DNA from: Pelomonas paludis | Lineage (GTDB): Bacteria > Pseudomonadota > Gammaproteobacteria > Burkholderiales > Burkholderiaceae_C | NCBI RefSeq assembly: GCF_039872745.1 | Contig: NZ_JBDPZD010000006.1 | Location: 62,001 to 126,000, forward strand | Reading direction: 5' to 3' | Length of the DNA: 64,000 nt | Shown here: positions 1-9,805 of the stretch, in pieces | Layout: each line of letters starts with the position of its first letter | Numbering within the stretch: the first letter of the stretch is position 1 | Position numbers and translations under genes: made by a program | The notes under the pieces: model-generated | What the model saw: only the letters and a program-made list of their open reading frames with translations | Told to the model about the DNA's origin: nothing | Database searches by the model: none

Positions 1-739
1 CGACGCTGCAAAGCGCCACCACGGCGGGGCGCAGCGCCGGGAAGAGTGCAGCCACTGCATCGCGGAAGTGGAGCGTCATTTGCGCCAGCAGCGCGATGCA
101 CAGCACGACCGATGCCGCCATCAGCCCGCGCCGCACGGCGGGCTGCTGCCAGCGCTCTCCCGCCCGCGCTCGGCGCATGAACTCGGGCAGCGCCTCGGTC
201 GGGATGGGCGTGGGCGGCGTGGGGGTGAGCGGCGCAGCGCCCGTGGGCACGTCCAGCGCTTCGGCCTGGAAGGGTGCCAGGGGCTCGTCGACCCAGCGAG
301 GCTCAAGCCGATCACCCCGCTGCGCAGAGAAGGCCTGCGCTGTATCCAGCGCAGGCTCTGCGGGCGCCGGGGCTTCAGCGGGCTCGAAGGACTCAGGCGC
401 CGAGGCAGGCTCAGGTTCATCGCGGCGGCTGGCCTCCGGCGGGTCGCTGGCCCAGGCTTGGGGCGGTGCGCTCGGGGGCGAGTAGGGCGGCTCGTCCGGG
501 GCCGGAGCGGGTGCCTCGGGAGGTGCTGAATAGGCGGGTGGCTCCGGCGGTGGTGGCTCGGGTGCGAAACGGGCTGGCCAGTCAGGCGCCGGCTCGCGCT
601 CCATGTCGAACAGCAGCTCGCGGGCGTCGAAGACTTCGTTGCAGCGGCCGCAGCGCACCCAGCCATCGGAGACGCGCAACTGGTCTTCGACGATGCGGAA
701 GATGGTGCCGCAGGCGGTGCAGCGGGTGGCCAGGCTCAT
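1..739 (-). CDS. DUF3426 / MJ0042-type zinc-ribbon membrane protein (3' end outside window)
   Basis: The reading frame opens at an ATG at 739 and runs off the left edge, so the C-terminal part is missing. Residues 7-33 form a zinc ribbon with two CxxC pairs (C7/C10 and C30/C33) of the MJ0042 finger type. A long, disordered Pro/Glu/Ala-rich stretch follows, then a hydrophobic helix near residues 205-225 that is likely a transmembrane anchor. In Burkholderiales this gene usually follows prmA, as it does here, with about 34 bases between them. DUF3426 proteins have no established biochemical role. The family call is firm from the N-terminal finger; the C-terminal domain cannot be seen. Confidence 0.85.
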   Translation of the reverse strand, partial: MSLATRCTACGTIFRIVEDQLRVSDGWVRCGRCNEVFDARELLFDMEREPAPDWPARFAPEPPPPEPPAYSAPPEAPAPAPDEPPYSPPSAPPQAWASDPPEASRRDEPEPASAPESFEPAEAPAPAEPALDTAQAFSAQRGDRLEPRWVDEPLAPFQAEALDVPTGAAPLTPTPPTPIPTEALPEFMRRARAGERWQQPAVRRGLMAASVVLCIALLAQMTLHFRDAVAALFPALRPAVVALCSV

Positions 740-773
740 GGGTGAATCATCCCATGTGGCAACCGTGCTGGCG

Positions 774-1687
774 TCAGGACTTGCGCTGGGCGGTCATCCG
801 GATCCAGCCCTCGTCCTGTTCGCTCACTTCCAGGGCCAACCAGGGCGCGTAAGCGGCCTTCAAGTCATCGGCCTGGTGCGCCAGGATGCCGGCCAGCACG
901 AGGTGCCCACCCGGTGCGACGTGGGCGCACAGCAGCGGCGCGAGCAGCTTCAGGGGCGAGGCCAGGATGTTGGCGAGCACCAGCGGGTAGGTGCCGGCGG
1001 CGGCGGCTGGATCGGCCGCGTGGACTTGAGGCGTGGCGTTGGCCGCCGCGTTGTCGGCCGTGGCGCGCAGCGCGGCAGGGTCGATGTCCACGGCGTCGAT
1101 GTGCTGTGCGCCATGCAGTGCCGCGCCGATGGCGAGGATGCCGGAGCCGCAGCCGTAGTCGAGCACGCGGTCCCAGCCCGGCGCGAGCTCGGCATGCTGG
1201 GCGATCCAGCGCAGGCACATCCGCGTGGTGGGGTGGGTGCCCGTGCCAAAGGCCAGGCCTGGGTCCAGGCGCATCACGCGCGTGGCGGCGGGTGGGGCCT
1301 GATGCCAGGACGGCACGATCCAGAAGCTCGGCGTGATCTCGACCGGCGAGAACTGACTTTGCGTCAGGCGCACCCAGTCCTGCTCGGGCACGGCCTGGAC
1401 GGACTGCACATGCACCTCGGCCGCCCAGTCCTGCGCCAGCAGCAGCGTGGCGGCCTCGGTGGCTTCGGCCTCGGAGCTGAACAGCGACTTGACGACCGAG
1501 CGCTCCCAGCCGGGCTTTGGCGCGGGCATGCCGGGCTCGCCAAACAGCGCGCGCTCTGCCTCGGTGTCGGCATCGGCGTCTTCGACCGAGACGGCCAGCG
1601 CCTCGATTTCCATCAGCGCGTCGCTGACGATTTCGACATCCGCCTCGCGGCAGACCAAGGCCAGTTCAAACAGATGGCTCACAACCA

Positions 1688-1688
<1 letters not shown>
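774..1688 (-). CDS. prmA: Ribosomal protein L11 methyltransferase PrmA
   Basis: A 304-residue SAM-dependent enzyme that methylates ribosomal protein L11 in the cytoplasm. The N-terminal 120 residues form the L11-recognition domain. The signature FGTGTHPTT lies near residues 147-155, and SAM motif I (LDYGCGSGILAIG) near 176-188, followed by an acidic AVDID motif. The NPPF-like catalytic motif typical of the family appears as LANILASPL. Length matches the family (about 295-300). The start ATG touches the accC stop, so the gene is probably translated from the acc operon transcript; accB-accC-prmA order is common in proteobacteria. Confidence 0.97.
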
Positions 1689-3037
<1,349 letters not shown>

Positions 3038-3057
3038 GTTTGCTCGGCTCCATCGCC

Positions 3058-3153
3058 TCAGTTCGCTGCGCGAACTGCGCAATTTGCCGTGCCTGCGGCA
3101 CGTCCGCGCTGCGCGCGAGCCCCCCGATTCGCAATCAGGATCTTCTTAAACAT
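3058..3153 (-). other. Short open frame duplicating the accC start, embedded in hairpin-rich accB-accC spacer
   Basis: Starting at an ATG at 3153, this strand encodes 31 residues. The first 11 (MFKKILIANRG) are identical to the AccC N-terminus, and the remainder (ARAQRGRAAG...) is unrelated. Seven of the 11 matching codons differ from accC only at synonymous positions, with no amino-acid change. The upstream GAGCCGAG motif is also shared by the two starts. The rest of the spacer (about 3060-3118) is built from small palindromes such as TTCGCTGCGCGAA and GTGCCTGCGGCAC. The stop lies about 20 bases before the true accC start. It may be a leader peptide, a recombination relic of another biotin carboxylase, or a repeat insertion. 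Confidence 0.6.
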
Positions 3154-3174
3154 AGGCACTCGGCTCAACCGTCC

Positions 3175-3639
3175 TCATTCGATGACGAACAGCGGCTGAC
3201 CGAACTCGACGGGCTGGCCGTTCTCGACCAGCACCTTGGTGATCGTGCCTGTCTTGTCGGCCTCGATCTCGTTCATGATCTTCATGGCCTCGATGATGCA
3301 GATGGCATCACCTTGCTTGACGGCCTGGCCGACCTCGGCAAAGGACTTGGCGTTGGGGCCGGACGCCCGGTAGAAGGTGCCGACCATGGGCGACTTGACG
3401 ATGTGGCCGGTCTCGGCGGGCGCGGCGGCCGGGGCGGCAACAGCCGGGGCAGCGCCGGCAGCCATGACCACCGGGGTCGGTGCGGCAGGGGCGGCATAGA
3501 CCGGGGCGGCCTGCAGCACGGCGGCCTGCGGGTCGGCCTTGACGATGCGCACCTTGCCGTCGGCTTCCGTGATTTCAAGTTCGGAGATGTTCGACTCCGA
3601 GACGAGGTCGATCAGGGTCTTGAGCTTGCGCAAGTCCAT
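3175..3639 (-). CDS. accB: Acetyl-CoA carboxylase, biotin carboxyl carrier protein AccB
   Basis: A 154-residue carrier whose biotinylated lysine shuttles carboxyl groups between AccC and the carboxyltransferase. The start MDLRKLKTLIDLV at 3639 matches the conserved N-terminal helix; further upstream codons are not family-like. An Ala/Pro-rich hinge spans roughly residues 45-75. The C-terminal biotinyl domain holds the EAMKIMNEIEAD motif, in which the lysine of AMKIM is modified. Gene order is aroQ-accB-accC; the aroQ stop lies 37 bases upstream of this start. Clear family call. Confidence 0.98.
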   Translation of the reverse strand: MDLRKLKTLIDLVSESNISELEITEADGKVRIVKADPQAAVLQAAPVYAAPAAPTPVVMAAGAAPAVAAPAAAPAETGHIVKSPMVGTFYRASGPNAKSFAEVGQAVKQGDAICIIEAMKIMNEIEADKTGTITKVLVENGQPVEFGQPLFVIE

Positions 3640-3676
3640 GGGAGAGGGCTCCAGCGGTTTGTTGTTGTCGTGGGGG

Positions 3677-4123
3677 TCAGGCCGACGCGGCAGGGCGGCT
3701 TGACAGGGCGTGCTGCAACGCCAGGCGGTAGCCGTTGGCGCCGAGGCCGCAAATGACGCCGACCGCCAGCTCACTCAGGTAGCTGTGGTGGCGGAAGGCC
3801 TCGCGGCGGTGGATGTTGGAGAGGTGAACTTCGATGAAGGGGATGCTGACCCCGGCCAGGGCGTCACGGATGGCGACGCTGGTGTGGGTGTAGGCCGCCG
3901 GGTTGATGACGATGAAGTCGGTACCGTCGGTGCGGGCAGCCTGGATGCGGTCCACCAGCGCGCCTTCGTGGTTGCTCTGGAAGGACTGCAGCTTGGCGCC
4001 GGCATCGGCCGCCATCTGCGCAAGTTCTGCGTCGATCTGCGCCAAGGTCTGGCGGCCATAGACCTCGGGCTCGCGGGTACCGAGCAGATTGAGGTTAGGG
4101 CCGTGCAGGACGAGAACTTGCAT
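3677..4123 (-). CDS. aroQ: 3-dehydroquinate dehydratase, type II (AroQ)
   Basis: A 148-residue type II dehydroquinase converting 3-dehydroquinate to 3-dehydroshikimate in the shikimate pathway. The sequence shows the flexible catalytic-loop signature NLNLLGTREPEVYG (with the conserved Arg and Tyr), QSNHEG, the NPAAYTHTSVAIRDA segment with catalytic Asn/His residues, and the EVHLSNIHRRE substrate-binding motif. Length is typical of the dodecameric enzyme. It heads the aroQ-accB-accC-prmA group. The 139 bases upstream (4124-4262) are non-coding and presumably hold its promoter, but I cannot identify clear -35/-10 boxes there. Confidence 0.97.
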   Translation of the reverse strand: MQVLVLHGPNLNLLGTREPEVYGRQTLAQIDAELAQMAADAGAKLQSFQSNHEGALVDRIQAARTDGTDFIVINPAAYTHTSVAIRDALAGVSIPFIEVHLSNIHRREAFRHHSYLSELAVGVICGLGANGYRLALQHALSSRPAASA

Positions 4124-4262
4124 CGATCAGGCGCGTCCACCACGGTAGAGCCGCACCCCTAGAAATGAGAAGGGCGAACTTTACGCGCTTTCGGCACGAT
4201 TTCGACGTGAGATCCGGGAGATTCCCGATCTGGACCGTATTTGGCCCCCGATGACCGCAGGA

Positions 4263-4784
4263 TCAGGACGCAGCCAGCTTGCGCAGCTCGTCCAGGTGCG
4301 TGACGCCCATGCGCTGCCAGCTGATTTCGGCGGTGTCGTCGAAGACGATGGAGAACGGCAGGCCGCCGTCGGTGTTGCCAAGCTGCCGGACCAGGCCCAA
4401 GCCGCCGTCGCCGGCCATGGCGATGGGGAAGGCCAGCGGCTGCTTTTGCAAAAAGGCGCGCACCGGCTCTGGCTGGTCCACGGCCACGCCCAGTACCTGC
4501 CAGCCCCGGGCCTTGGCCTCGCCGTAGAACTGGTTGATCTCGGGCAGCTCCTTGATGCAGGGCGGGCACCAGGTGGCCCAGAAGTTGACTAGCAGGGGCT
4601 TGCCGCGCCAGCGGCTCAGGTCGATGGGCTGCCCGGTGGGGTCCCGGAAGTCATGGGTCCAGAAGGCCTGGGCGACCGCCGACATCGGTGGCGGCGTGAA
4701 GCGGCGCCAGGCGACAGCGCCGCCCACGAGGGCTGCGCCCACGCCAGCGCTGGCCAGGATGAGACGGCGGGTGATGGGGTTCAT
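4263..4784 (-). CDS. TlpA/ResA-family periplasmic thioredoxin
   Basis: A 173-residue membrane-anchored thiol-disulfide protein. Residues 7-26 form an N-terminal hydrophobic anchor preceded by Arg residues (signal anchor or uncleaved signal). The thioredoxin fold follows, with the active site WATWCPPC (C73/C76) and a family-typical cis-Pro region (GGLPFSIVFD). TlpA-like proteins reduce periplasmic disulfides, often for cytochrome biogenesis or copper delivery; which client applies here cannot be read from sequence. The ATG overlaps the stop of the preceding unknown gene by four bases, so the two are probably translationally coupled. Confidence 0.9.
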   Translation of the reverse strand: MNPITRRLILASAGVGAALVGGAVAWRRFTPPPMSAVAQAFWTHDFRDPTGQPIDLSRWRGKPLLVNFWATWCPPCIKELPEINQFYGEAKARGWQVLGVAVDQPEPVRAFLQKQPLAFPIAMAGDGGLGLVRQLGNTDGGLPFSIVFDDTAEISWQRMGVTHLDELRKLAAS

Positions 4785-5371
4785 GGGGCGAGCAGGGCTT
4801 GGAGGGCAGGGAGGTCGCCGCGATCGGTGCGGCCTTGGGTGTCGGGCCGCAGGGCGCCGCGCAGATCGTCAAAGTCCAGGATGCTGAGGCACAGGGGCAC
4901 GGTCTCGCCCAGGGGGCGGCAGGGCACTTCCAGCACCAGCATGTCCACATCCCGGCCGCGCGGGCCCCGGGTGGTGGTGACGTCGAAATCCTGCCCGCGG
5001 TTCAGCAGGGCGATCTCGGCGGCCTTGCTGTCGTCGCAGTACAGCTCCAGATGGACGCGCGACAGCCGGTTGGCCGTGCCGCGCCAGACGGCGCCGGTCA
5101 GGTGGGGGCGGAACTCGGTCAGCCGCTCCATCCAAGAGGCGGCCAGTTCACGCAGGCTGCGCAGCTCGGTGGGCTGGGTCTCGGCTTCAAAGACGGCGAG
5201 GTGCTCGATCAGCGCTTCCTCGACCAGGTCGTTGCCCGGCAGCGCGGCGCGCGGGCTGCCCAGGTCGCGGGCGGCGCGTTGCTTGGCGGCGCCCCAGTCC
5301 AGGCCTTCGTCGGCAATCAGCCGGGCGGCCGAGGCGGCGATCTCGCGGGCGAGCAGCGTGGGTTCGGCCAT
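4781..5371 (-). CDS. Conserved protein of unknown function between mtgA and tlpA
   Basis: A 196-residue soluble protein with no motif I can assign. It has no signal peptide and no transmembrane segment. The N-terminal half is Ala/Arg/Glu-rich and helical, with a repeated RxxARxLG-like pattern. The C-terminal half reads as mixed alpha/beta (HLELYCDDSKAAEIALLNRGQDFDV, shown only in part by its start HLELYCDDSK). It is coupled by a four-base overlap to the downstream tlpA-like gene and follows mtgA after about 13 bases, so it belongs to the same transcript. Codon use looks native. The coding call is strong; the function is unknown. Confidence 0.85.
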   Translation of the reverse strand: MAEPTLLAREIAASAARLIADEGLDWGAAKQRAARDLGSPRAALPGNDLVEEALIEHLAVFEAETQPTELRSLRELAASWMERLTEFRPHLTGAVWRGTANRLSRVHLELYCDDSKAAEIALLNRGQDFDVTTTRGPRGRDVDMLVLEVPCRPLGETVPLCLSILDFDDLRGALRPDTQGRTDRGDLPALQALLAP

Positions 5372-5384
5372 CGGGATCAGTGGC

Positions 5385-6098
5385 TCAGGGCAGTTGGACG
5401 TCGTTCATGCGGGCCGTGATGGTGCCAGCCCGGCCCAAGACGTAGGCGGACGCGGGGCTTTTCTCGAACTTCTTGGGTGCTGGGAGCATCACCGCCAGCC
5501 GGGCGGCCTCGGAGGCGCCCAGCCGTGCTGCATCAACGTGGAAGTAATGCCGCGCTGCCGCCTGCGCGCCGAACAGGCCCTCGCCCCACTCCACGCTGTT
5601 CAGGTAGATCTCCAGGATGCGGCGCTTGTCGAGCAGGGCTTCGAGCATCAGGGTCAGCAGCAGCTCCTGGCCCTTGCGGACGAAGTTGCGTTCACTCGAG
5701 AGGAAGAGGTTCTTGGCCAGTTGCTGGCTGATGGTGGAGCCGCCGGCCAGCTTGGCCACCGCCTGGCCCCGGGCTTCGGCACGGGCCTGGGCCTTCTCGT
5801 TCTTTTGCCAGGCCTGCTTGACGGCGTCCCAGCGCACGCCGTCGTGGCTGGCGAAGAGGTCGTCCTCGCTGGCGATGACGGCGCGCTTGAGCGTCTTGGG
5901 CAGTTGCTCATCGTCCAGCCAGGCCTGGCTCCAGAGCAGCTCATGCTTGTCGCGCAGCAGGCGCACGGCCTCGCTGCGCTGGAAGGCGGTGGACTGCGGG
6001 TCTATCCAGCGCATCGTGAGGATGCGCAGCGCAAAGAACGCTTGCAGCGCCACCAGCGCCAGCAGCCAGACGGCCAGCAGGCGGCGCACTTGCGTCAC
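5385..6098 (-). CDS. mtgA: Monofunctional biosynthetic peptidoglycan transglycosylase MtgA
   Basis: A 237-residue inner-membrane glycosyltransferase (GT51) that polymerises lipid II glycan strands in the periplasm. A single N-terminal transmembrane helix spans about residues 7-27. GT51 motifs are present in order: AVIASEDDLFASHDG with the catalytic Glu, GGSTISQQLAKNLFLS, and the RRILEIYLNSVEWGEG stretch. There is no transpeptidase domain, which separates it from class A PBPs, and the length fits MtgA (about 230-245). Its start overlaps the aroE stop by four bases (ATGA), indicating coupling. Well supported. Confidence 0.97.
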   Translation of the reverse strand: MTQVRRLLAVWLLALVALQAFFALRILTMRWIDPQSTAFQRSEAVRLLRDKHELLWSQAWLDDEQLPKTLKRAVIASEDDLFASHDGVRWDAVKQAWQKNEKAQARAEARGQAVAKLAGGSTISQQLAKNLFLSSERNFVRKGQELLLTLMLEALLDKRRILEIYLNSVEWGEGLFGAQAAARHYFHVDAARLGASEAARLAVMLPAPKKFEKSPASAYVLGRAGTITARMNDVQLP

Positions 6099-6913
6099 AG
6101 CTGGGCCCGCAGCGCAGCAAGCACAGGGGCGGTGTCGGGCCGCACGCCGCGCCAGAAGTGGAAGGCCTCGCCGGCCTGCTCCACCAGCATGCCCAGGCCA
6201 TCGCGCGGCTCGGCGCCGTGCCTGGCAGCCCAGTCGAGAAAAGCCTGGGCCTTGGGGCCATACATCATGTCCAGCGCCAGGCCGCCGCGCTTGAGCACGC
6301 GGGCGTCCACCGGCGAGCCGGCACCCGCCAGGCTGGCGGCGGTGGCATTGATCACCACGTCCTGCTCGGCCGGGGCGTCATCGAGACCGCCTACCTGCAA
6401 GGGCACGCCCAGGTGGGTGTGGCTGGCCTGCAGCTGCTCGGCCTTGTCGCGGCTGCGGTTGACGATGCAGATGCGCGCCGGGCCAGCGTCGATCAGGCTG
6501 CCCAGCACGCCGGCCGCCGCCCCGCCCGCGCCGATCAGCAGCACCGACAGGCCCTTGAGCGGCCGGCCGGCATTGCGCTCGATGTCGCGCACCAGGCCGA
6601 CGCCATCGGTGTTGTCGCCCACCCAGCCGTCGGCATCAAAGCGCAGGGTGTTGACGGCCTGCGCGAGTTGGGCGCGCGGCGTCAGGGTCTTGGCCAGCTT
6701 GTAGGCCTCGAACTTGAACGGCACGGTGACATTGCAGCCCTTGCCGCCCTGGGTCGCAAAGCGCCGCAGCTGGCCCTCGAAATCGTCCAGCGGGCACAGC
6801 AGGCGGCCGTAGTCGAGGTCCTGCCCGGTTTGCTTGGCGAAAGCGGCGTGGATGTCGGGCGAGCGGCTGTGCTCGACCGGGTTGCCGGCGACAACGTATT
6901 TGTCTGCAGTCAT
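6095..6913 (-). CDS. aroE: Shikimate 5-dehydrogenase AroE
   Basis: A 272-residue NADP-dependent enzyme that reduces 3-dehydroshikimate to shikimate. The N-terminal substrate domain has GNPVEHSRSPDIH and the NVTVPFKFEAYKLA motif with the catalytic Lys; the paired Asp appears in VGDNTDGVGL. The Rossmann motif GAGGAAAGVL lies near residue 125, followed by NRSRDKA, which fits NADP preference. Its start overlaps the upstream tonB-like gene by four bases and its stop overlaps mtgA by four, giving a tightly coupled tonB-aroE-mtgA segment. This is the second shikimate-pathway gene in the window after aroQ. Confidence 0.97.
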   Translation of the reverse strand: MTADKYVVAGNPVEHSRSPDIHAAFAKQTGQDLDYGRLLCPLDDFEGQLRRFATQGGKGCNVTVPFKFEAYKLAKTLTPRAQLAQAVNTLRFDADGWVGDNTDGVGLVRDIERNAGRPLKGLSVLLIGAGGAAAGVLGSLIDAGPARICIVNRSRDKAEQLQASHTHLGVPLQVGGLDDAPAEQDVVINATAASLAGAGSPVDARVLKRGGLALDMMYGPKAQAFLDWAARHGAEPRDGLGMLVEQAGEAFHFWRGVRPDTAPVLAALRAQL

Positions 6914-7767
6914 GGGTTGGGCTGGGCGGCCAAGGTGGTGGCCAGGCCCTCGTCGCGGGTGAAGCGGAAGCGTGAGGTGATCACCAGGATCTCGGCGCCC
7001 TTGAGCATCTCGGCGCTGAAGTAGCCGAAGGGGCTGGCGGCCTGGACGATGGCGATGGCGCGTTGGTCGAGCCGCGCATTGCCGGAGGACTGGACCATCT
7101 CGGTGTCCACAACGCGGCCGCGCGCATCAATGTGCAGGTTCATGGTCAGCTCGCCATAGAGCTTGCGGCCCCGGTACTCGGGGAAGTCGCGCGTGCCGCG
7201 CTCCTCGATGCGGCGGCGCAGCTGGTCGTAGTACTGGGCGTAGACGACTTCGCGCGTGGCCGGGCTCACGTAGCGCTTGCGTGGGCGGGCGTTCTCGTTG
7301 TTGACGCGCTTTTCGATCTCGGCGAGCAGCTCGACCAACTGGCGGCGGCGCTCGGCCTGAGCGCGTTCAGCCTGGGTGGTGGCCTCGCGGCGCGGGTCGG
7401 GCAGGGGCATCACGGCCAGCTCGCGGCGGATCTGGGTCAGCAGTTGCTGCTGCTGCTCCTGCAACTGCGTGACCTGGGCCTTCTGCACCTCGGCGGCGTC
7501 GCCGATCTCGGCCTTGGGCGAGGGCGGCAGCGGCGAGGTGGCGCGGCCCCGGTCGGCGTCCCCGCCGCCCGCCAGGCTGGCCTGGGCCAGCACTTGCGCC
7601 TTGGTGGGCGGCTCCTTGGAGCGGGCGTTGACGAGCACCACCTCCAGCGGCGTGTCCTGGAAGATGCGGTTGAAGGTGTTGGGCGACGCGATGCGCAGGA
7701 ACAGCAGCCCTCCGTGGATGCCCACCGAGACGAGGAGGGCGATCTGGAGGGAGCTGAGGCGGCGCAT
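6910..7767 (-). CDS. TonB-like energy transducer protein
   Basis: A 285-residue protein with one N-terminal membrane helix (about residues 8-25), a long periplasmic region containing a Gln-rich coiled coil (about 95-165), and a C-terminal TonB_C domain (about 190-280; YRGRKLYGELTMNLHIDARGRV...). TonB proteins transmit proton-motive force from ExbB/ExbD to outer-membrane receptors. No exbB or exbD lies in this window, and it is placed between an exoribonuclease and aroE, an arrangement common in Burkholderiales. The spacer is less proline-rich than in classical TonB, so it may serve a specialised role. Domain call firm, partner unknown. Confidence 0.85.
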   Translation of the reverse strand: MRRLSSLQIALLVSVGIHGGLLFLRIASPNTFNRIFQDTPLEVVLVNARSKEPPTKAQVLAQASLAGGGDADRGRATSPLPPSPKAEIGDAAEVQKAQVTQLQEQQQQLLTQIRRELAVMPLPDPRREATTQAERAQAERRRQLVELLAEIEKRVNNENARPRKRYVSPATREVVYAQYYDQLRRRIEERGTRDFPEYRGRKLYGELTMNLHIDARGRVVDTEMVQSSGNARLDQRAIAIVQAASPFGYFSAEMLKGAEILVITSRFRFTRDEGLATTLAAQPNP

Positions 7768-7780
7768 GCGGCGGGAGGGC

Positions 7781-9805
7781 TCAGGCAGCCTCGCTGCTCG
7801 GCTCGGGAGTCTCGCTGACGTCGATGGCGAGGGTCAGCGGCGCGGCCGCTTCGAGCTCCTCGCCGTCGTCCTCAGCGTTCTCGTCCACCGCAGCGGCAGC
7901 ATCCAGGCGTTCGATCAGGTTGGCGTGCACGTCCAGCGTCATCTCATCGATGCCCGTGATGCGCACCCGCACCTGGGTGCCGCGCGGCAGCGGCTCGCAG
8001 CCCAGGGCCTTGAAGACCAGGGGCAGGGTATCGGCGCGCACCAGGCCTTCCTTCATCACGCTGGCGGTCAGCTCGGTCACGCCGTTCTGGGCCAGGTAGC
8101 GCAGGGTCCAGAAGCGCTCGATGCCGTTCTGGAAGCCGTTGTAGGCCGCGTAAGCGGCCTCGAAGCCCGAGATGATCGAGAACAGCTGTGCGTCCTTCGG
8201 CTTGAAAGGCGCCACCAGAGCGGCGGTCTTGCCGTGGCGTGCGCAGGCAATGATCTGCCACTGGTTGACCAGGTCGACATAGCGGCGCAGTGGCGACGTG
8301 GCCCAGGTGTACTGCGCCACACCCATGCCGGCGTGGGGCTGCGGCTTGACGCCCATGCGCACCTTGATGCCCGGCGCCAGGCTGGCCTGGCTGCGGTAGA
8401 TGCCGGGCAGGCCCAGCTCGGCCAGCCAGCCGCCCCAGGCCGAGTTGGCCAGGATCATGGCCTCGGCCACGATGAGGTCGAGGCTGGAGCCGCGCGGGCG
8501 GGTGCTGATCTCGACGGTCTCGTCGCCCGTGGGCGGCGCGGTCCGCTCGCCAGCCAAGCGGAAGTTGTAGTCCGGCCGGTTGAAGGTCTCGGGCTTGCCG
8601 CGCACCACTTCACGCGCGGCCTTCAGGTGCTTGGCCAAGCGCCAGGCAAAGGCCAGCTCGGGCGCAAAGGCGTAGTCGGCTGTTGCGCTGCCCGACAGGG
8701 TCGCGTCGGTGATCACGCCGTCCAGCTTGTCGTGGCGCAGGTTGGCGGCGATGGGCACGCGCTCCAGCTTGGTCTCGCGGGCTTTGAGCTCGAAGCTGGT
8801 CTCATCCAACGTGAAGTAGATGGAGACAGCAGGGCAGTCGCGGCCTTCGATCAGCGTGTAGGCCTGCACCACCTCGTCGGGCAGCATGGTCAGCTTCCAG
8901 CCCGGCATGTAGACGGTGGAGAAGCGCTCGCGCGCGACCTTGTCCACGGCCGAGTCGGGCTGGATGGCCAAGCCCGGTGCGGCGATGTGCACGCCGAAGA
9001 TGACCGTGCCCGTGCCGAGGCCCTGGACGGACAGCGCGTCGTCGATCTCGGTCGTTTGGGAGTCGTCGATGGAGAACGCCTGCACGGCTGCCAGCGGCAA
9101 CTCGTCCTTGATGGCCGGGGCTTCCAGCGCCGGGAAGCCGACGCCTTTGGGGAACTGTTCGAACAGGAAGCGCTTCCAGTGGAATTGGTAGGCACTGGTG
9201 ATGGCACCCGCGGCTTGCAGCAGGTCCAGCGGCGCGCGCTGCGATTGGCGGCTGGCCTCCACCACGGCCTTGTACTCGGGGCCGTTCTTGTCGGGCTTGA
9301 AGAGGATCTTGTAGATCTGGTCCTTGACGGGGGCCGGGCACTGCCCGGCCACCAACTCGGCGGCCCAGGCCTCGATCTGCAAGGCCTGCTGGCGCTTGCG
9401 CTCGATGCCCAGCAGCGCAGCCTTGACGGTCTCTTCGGGCGCCTTCTTGTACTGGCCCTTGCCGGCGCGGCGGAAGTAATGCGGCGCCTCGTGCAGGCGC
9501 AAGAGCGCCGCCGCCTGGTGCGTGACGCCGGCCTTGGCGTCGAAGTAGTCGCGCGCCAGGTCGGCAAAGCCGAACTCGTCCTCGGGCGCGAACTCCCAGG
9601 CCAGGTCCAGGTCGATGGTTTCGGCCAACTGGCGGGCCTCGCTCAGCAAGGCAGCGGGGGCGGGTTGCTCGAAACGCAGCAGGATGTTGGCGGACTTCAC
9701 CTTCACCCGCTTGCCGGTATCGAGCTCGATCTGGGCAGAGGCCTCGGCCTCGCTCATCACGCGGCCGGCGAGGAACTTCCCGGCGTCGTCAAAGAGGGCA
9801 AACAT
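7781..9805 (-). CDS. RNB-domain 3'-5' exoribonuclease (RNase II/R family)
   Basis: A 674-residue protein with the RNB catalytic domain at about residues 245-560. The metal-binding signature reads SIDDSQTTEIDDALS, close to the RNase II pattern of four Asp; the second Asp position is Glu here. Further RNB motifs include YMPGWKLTMLP, the AEAMILAN helix and TSPLRRYVDLVNQWQI. The N-terminal 200 residues do not show a classical cold-shock domain, and the C-terminal OB/S1-like part is short, ending in an acidic tail. It is therefore neither a typical RnR nor Rnb but the shorter betaproteobacterial RNB type. Its 5' end overlaps the upstream hydrolase by 49 bases. Confidence 0.9.
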   Translation of the reverse strand: MFALFDDAGKFLAGRVMSEAEASAQIELDTGKRVKVKSANILLRFEQPAPAALLSEARQLAETIDLDLAWEFAPEDEFGFADLARDYFDAKAGVTHQAAALLRLHEAPHYFRRAGKGQYKKAPEETVKAALLGIERKRQQALQIEAWAAELVAGQCPAPVKDQIYKILFKPDKNGPEYKAVVEASRQSQRAPLDLLQAAGAITSAYQFHWKRFLFEQFPKGVGFPALEAPAIKDELPLAAVQAFSIDDSQTTEIDDALSVQGLGTGTVIFGVHIAAPGLAIQPDSAVDKVARERFSTVYMPGWKLTMLPDEVVQAYTLIEGRDCPAVSIYFTLDETSFELKARETKLERVPIAANLRHDKLDGVITDATLSGSATADYAFAPELAFAWRLAKHLKAAREVVRGKPETFNRPDYNFRLAGERTAPPTGDETVEISTRPRGSSLDLIVAEAMILANSAWGGWLAELGLPGIYRSQASLAPGIKVRMGVKPQPHAGMGVAQYTWATSPLRRYVDLVNQWQIIACARHGKTAALVAPFKPKDAQLFSIISGFEAAYAAYNGFQNGIERFWTLRYLAQNGVTELTASVMKEGLVRADTLPLVFKALGCEPLPRGTQVRVRITGIDEMTLDVHANLIERLDAAAAVDENAEDDGEELEAAAPLTLAIDVSETPEPSSEAA

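Noticed and set aside
3060..3118. CRISPR-like short repeats in the accB-accC spacer
   Set aside because: The palindromes differ from one another and there are no regular spacers.
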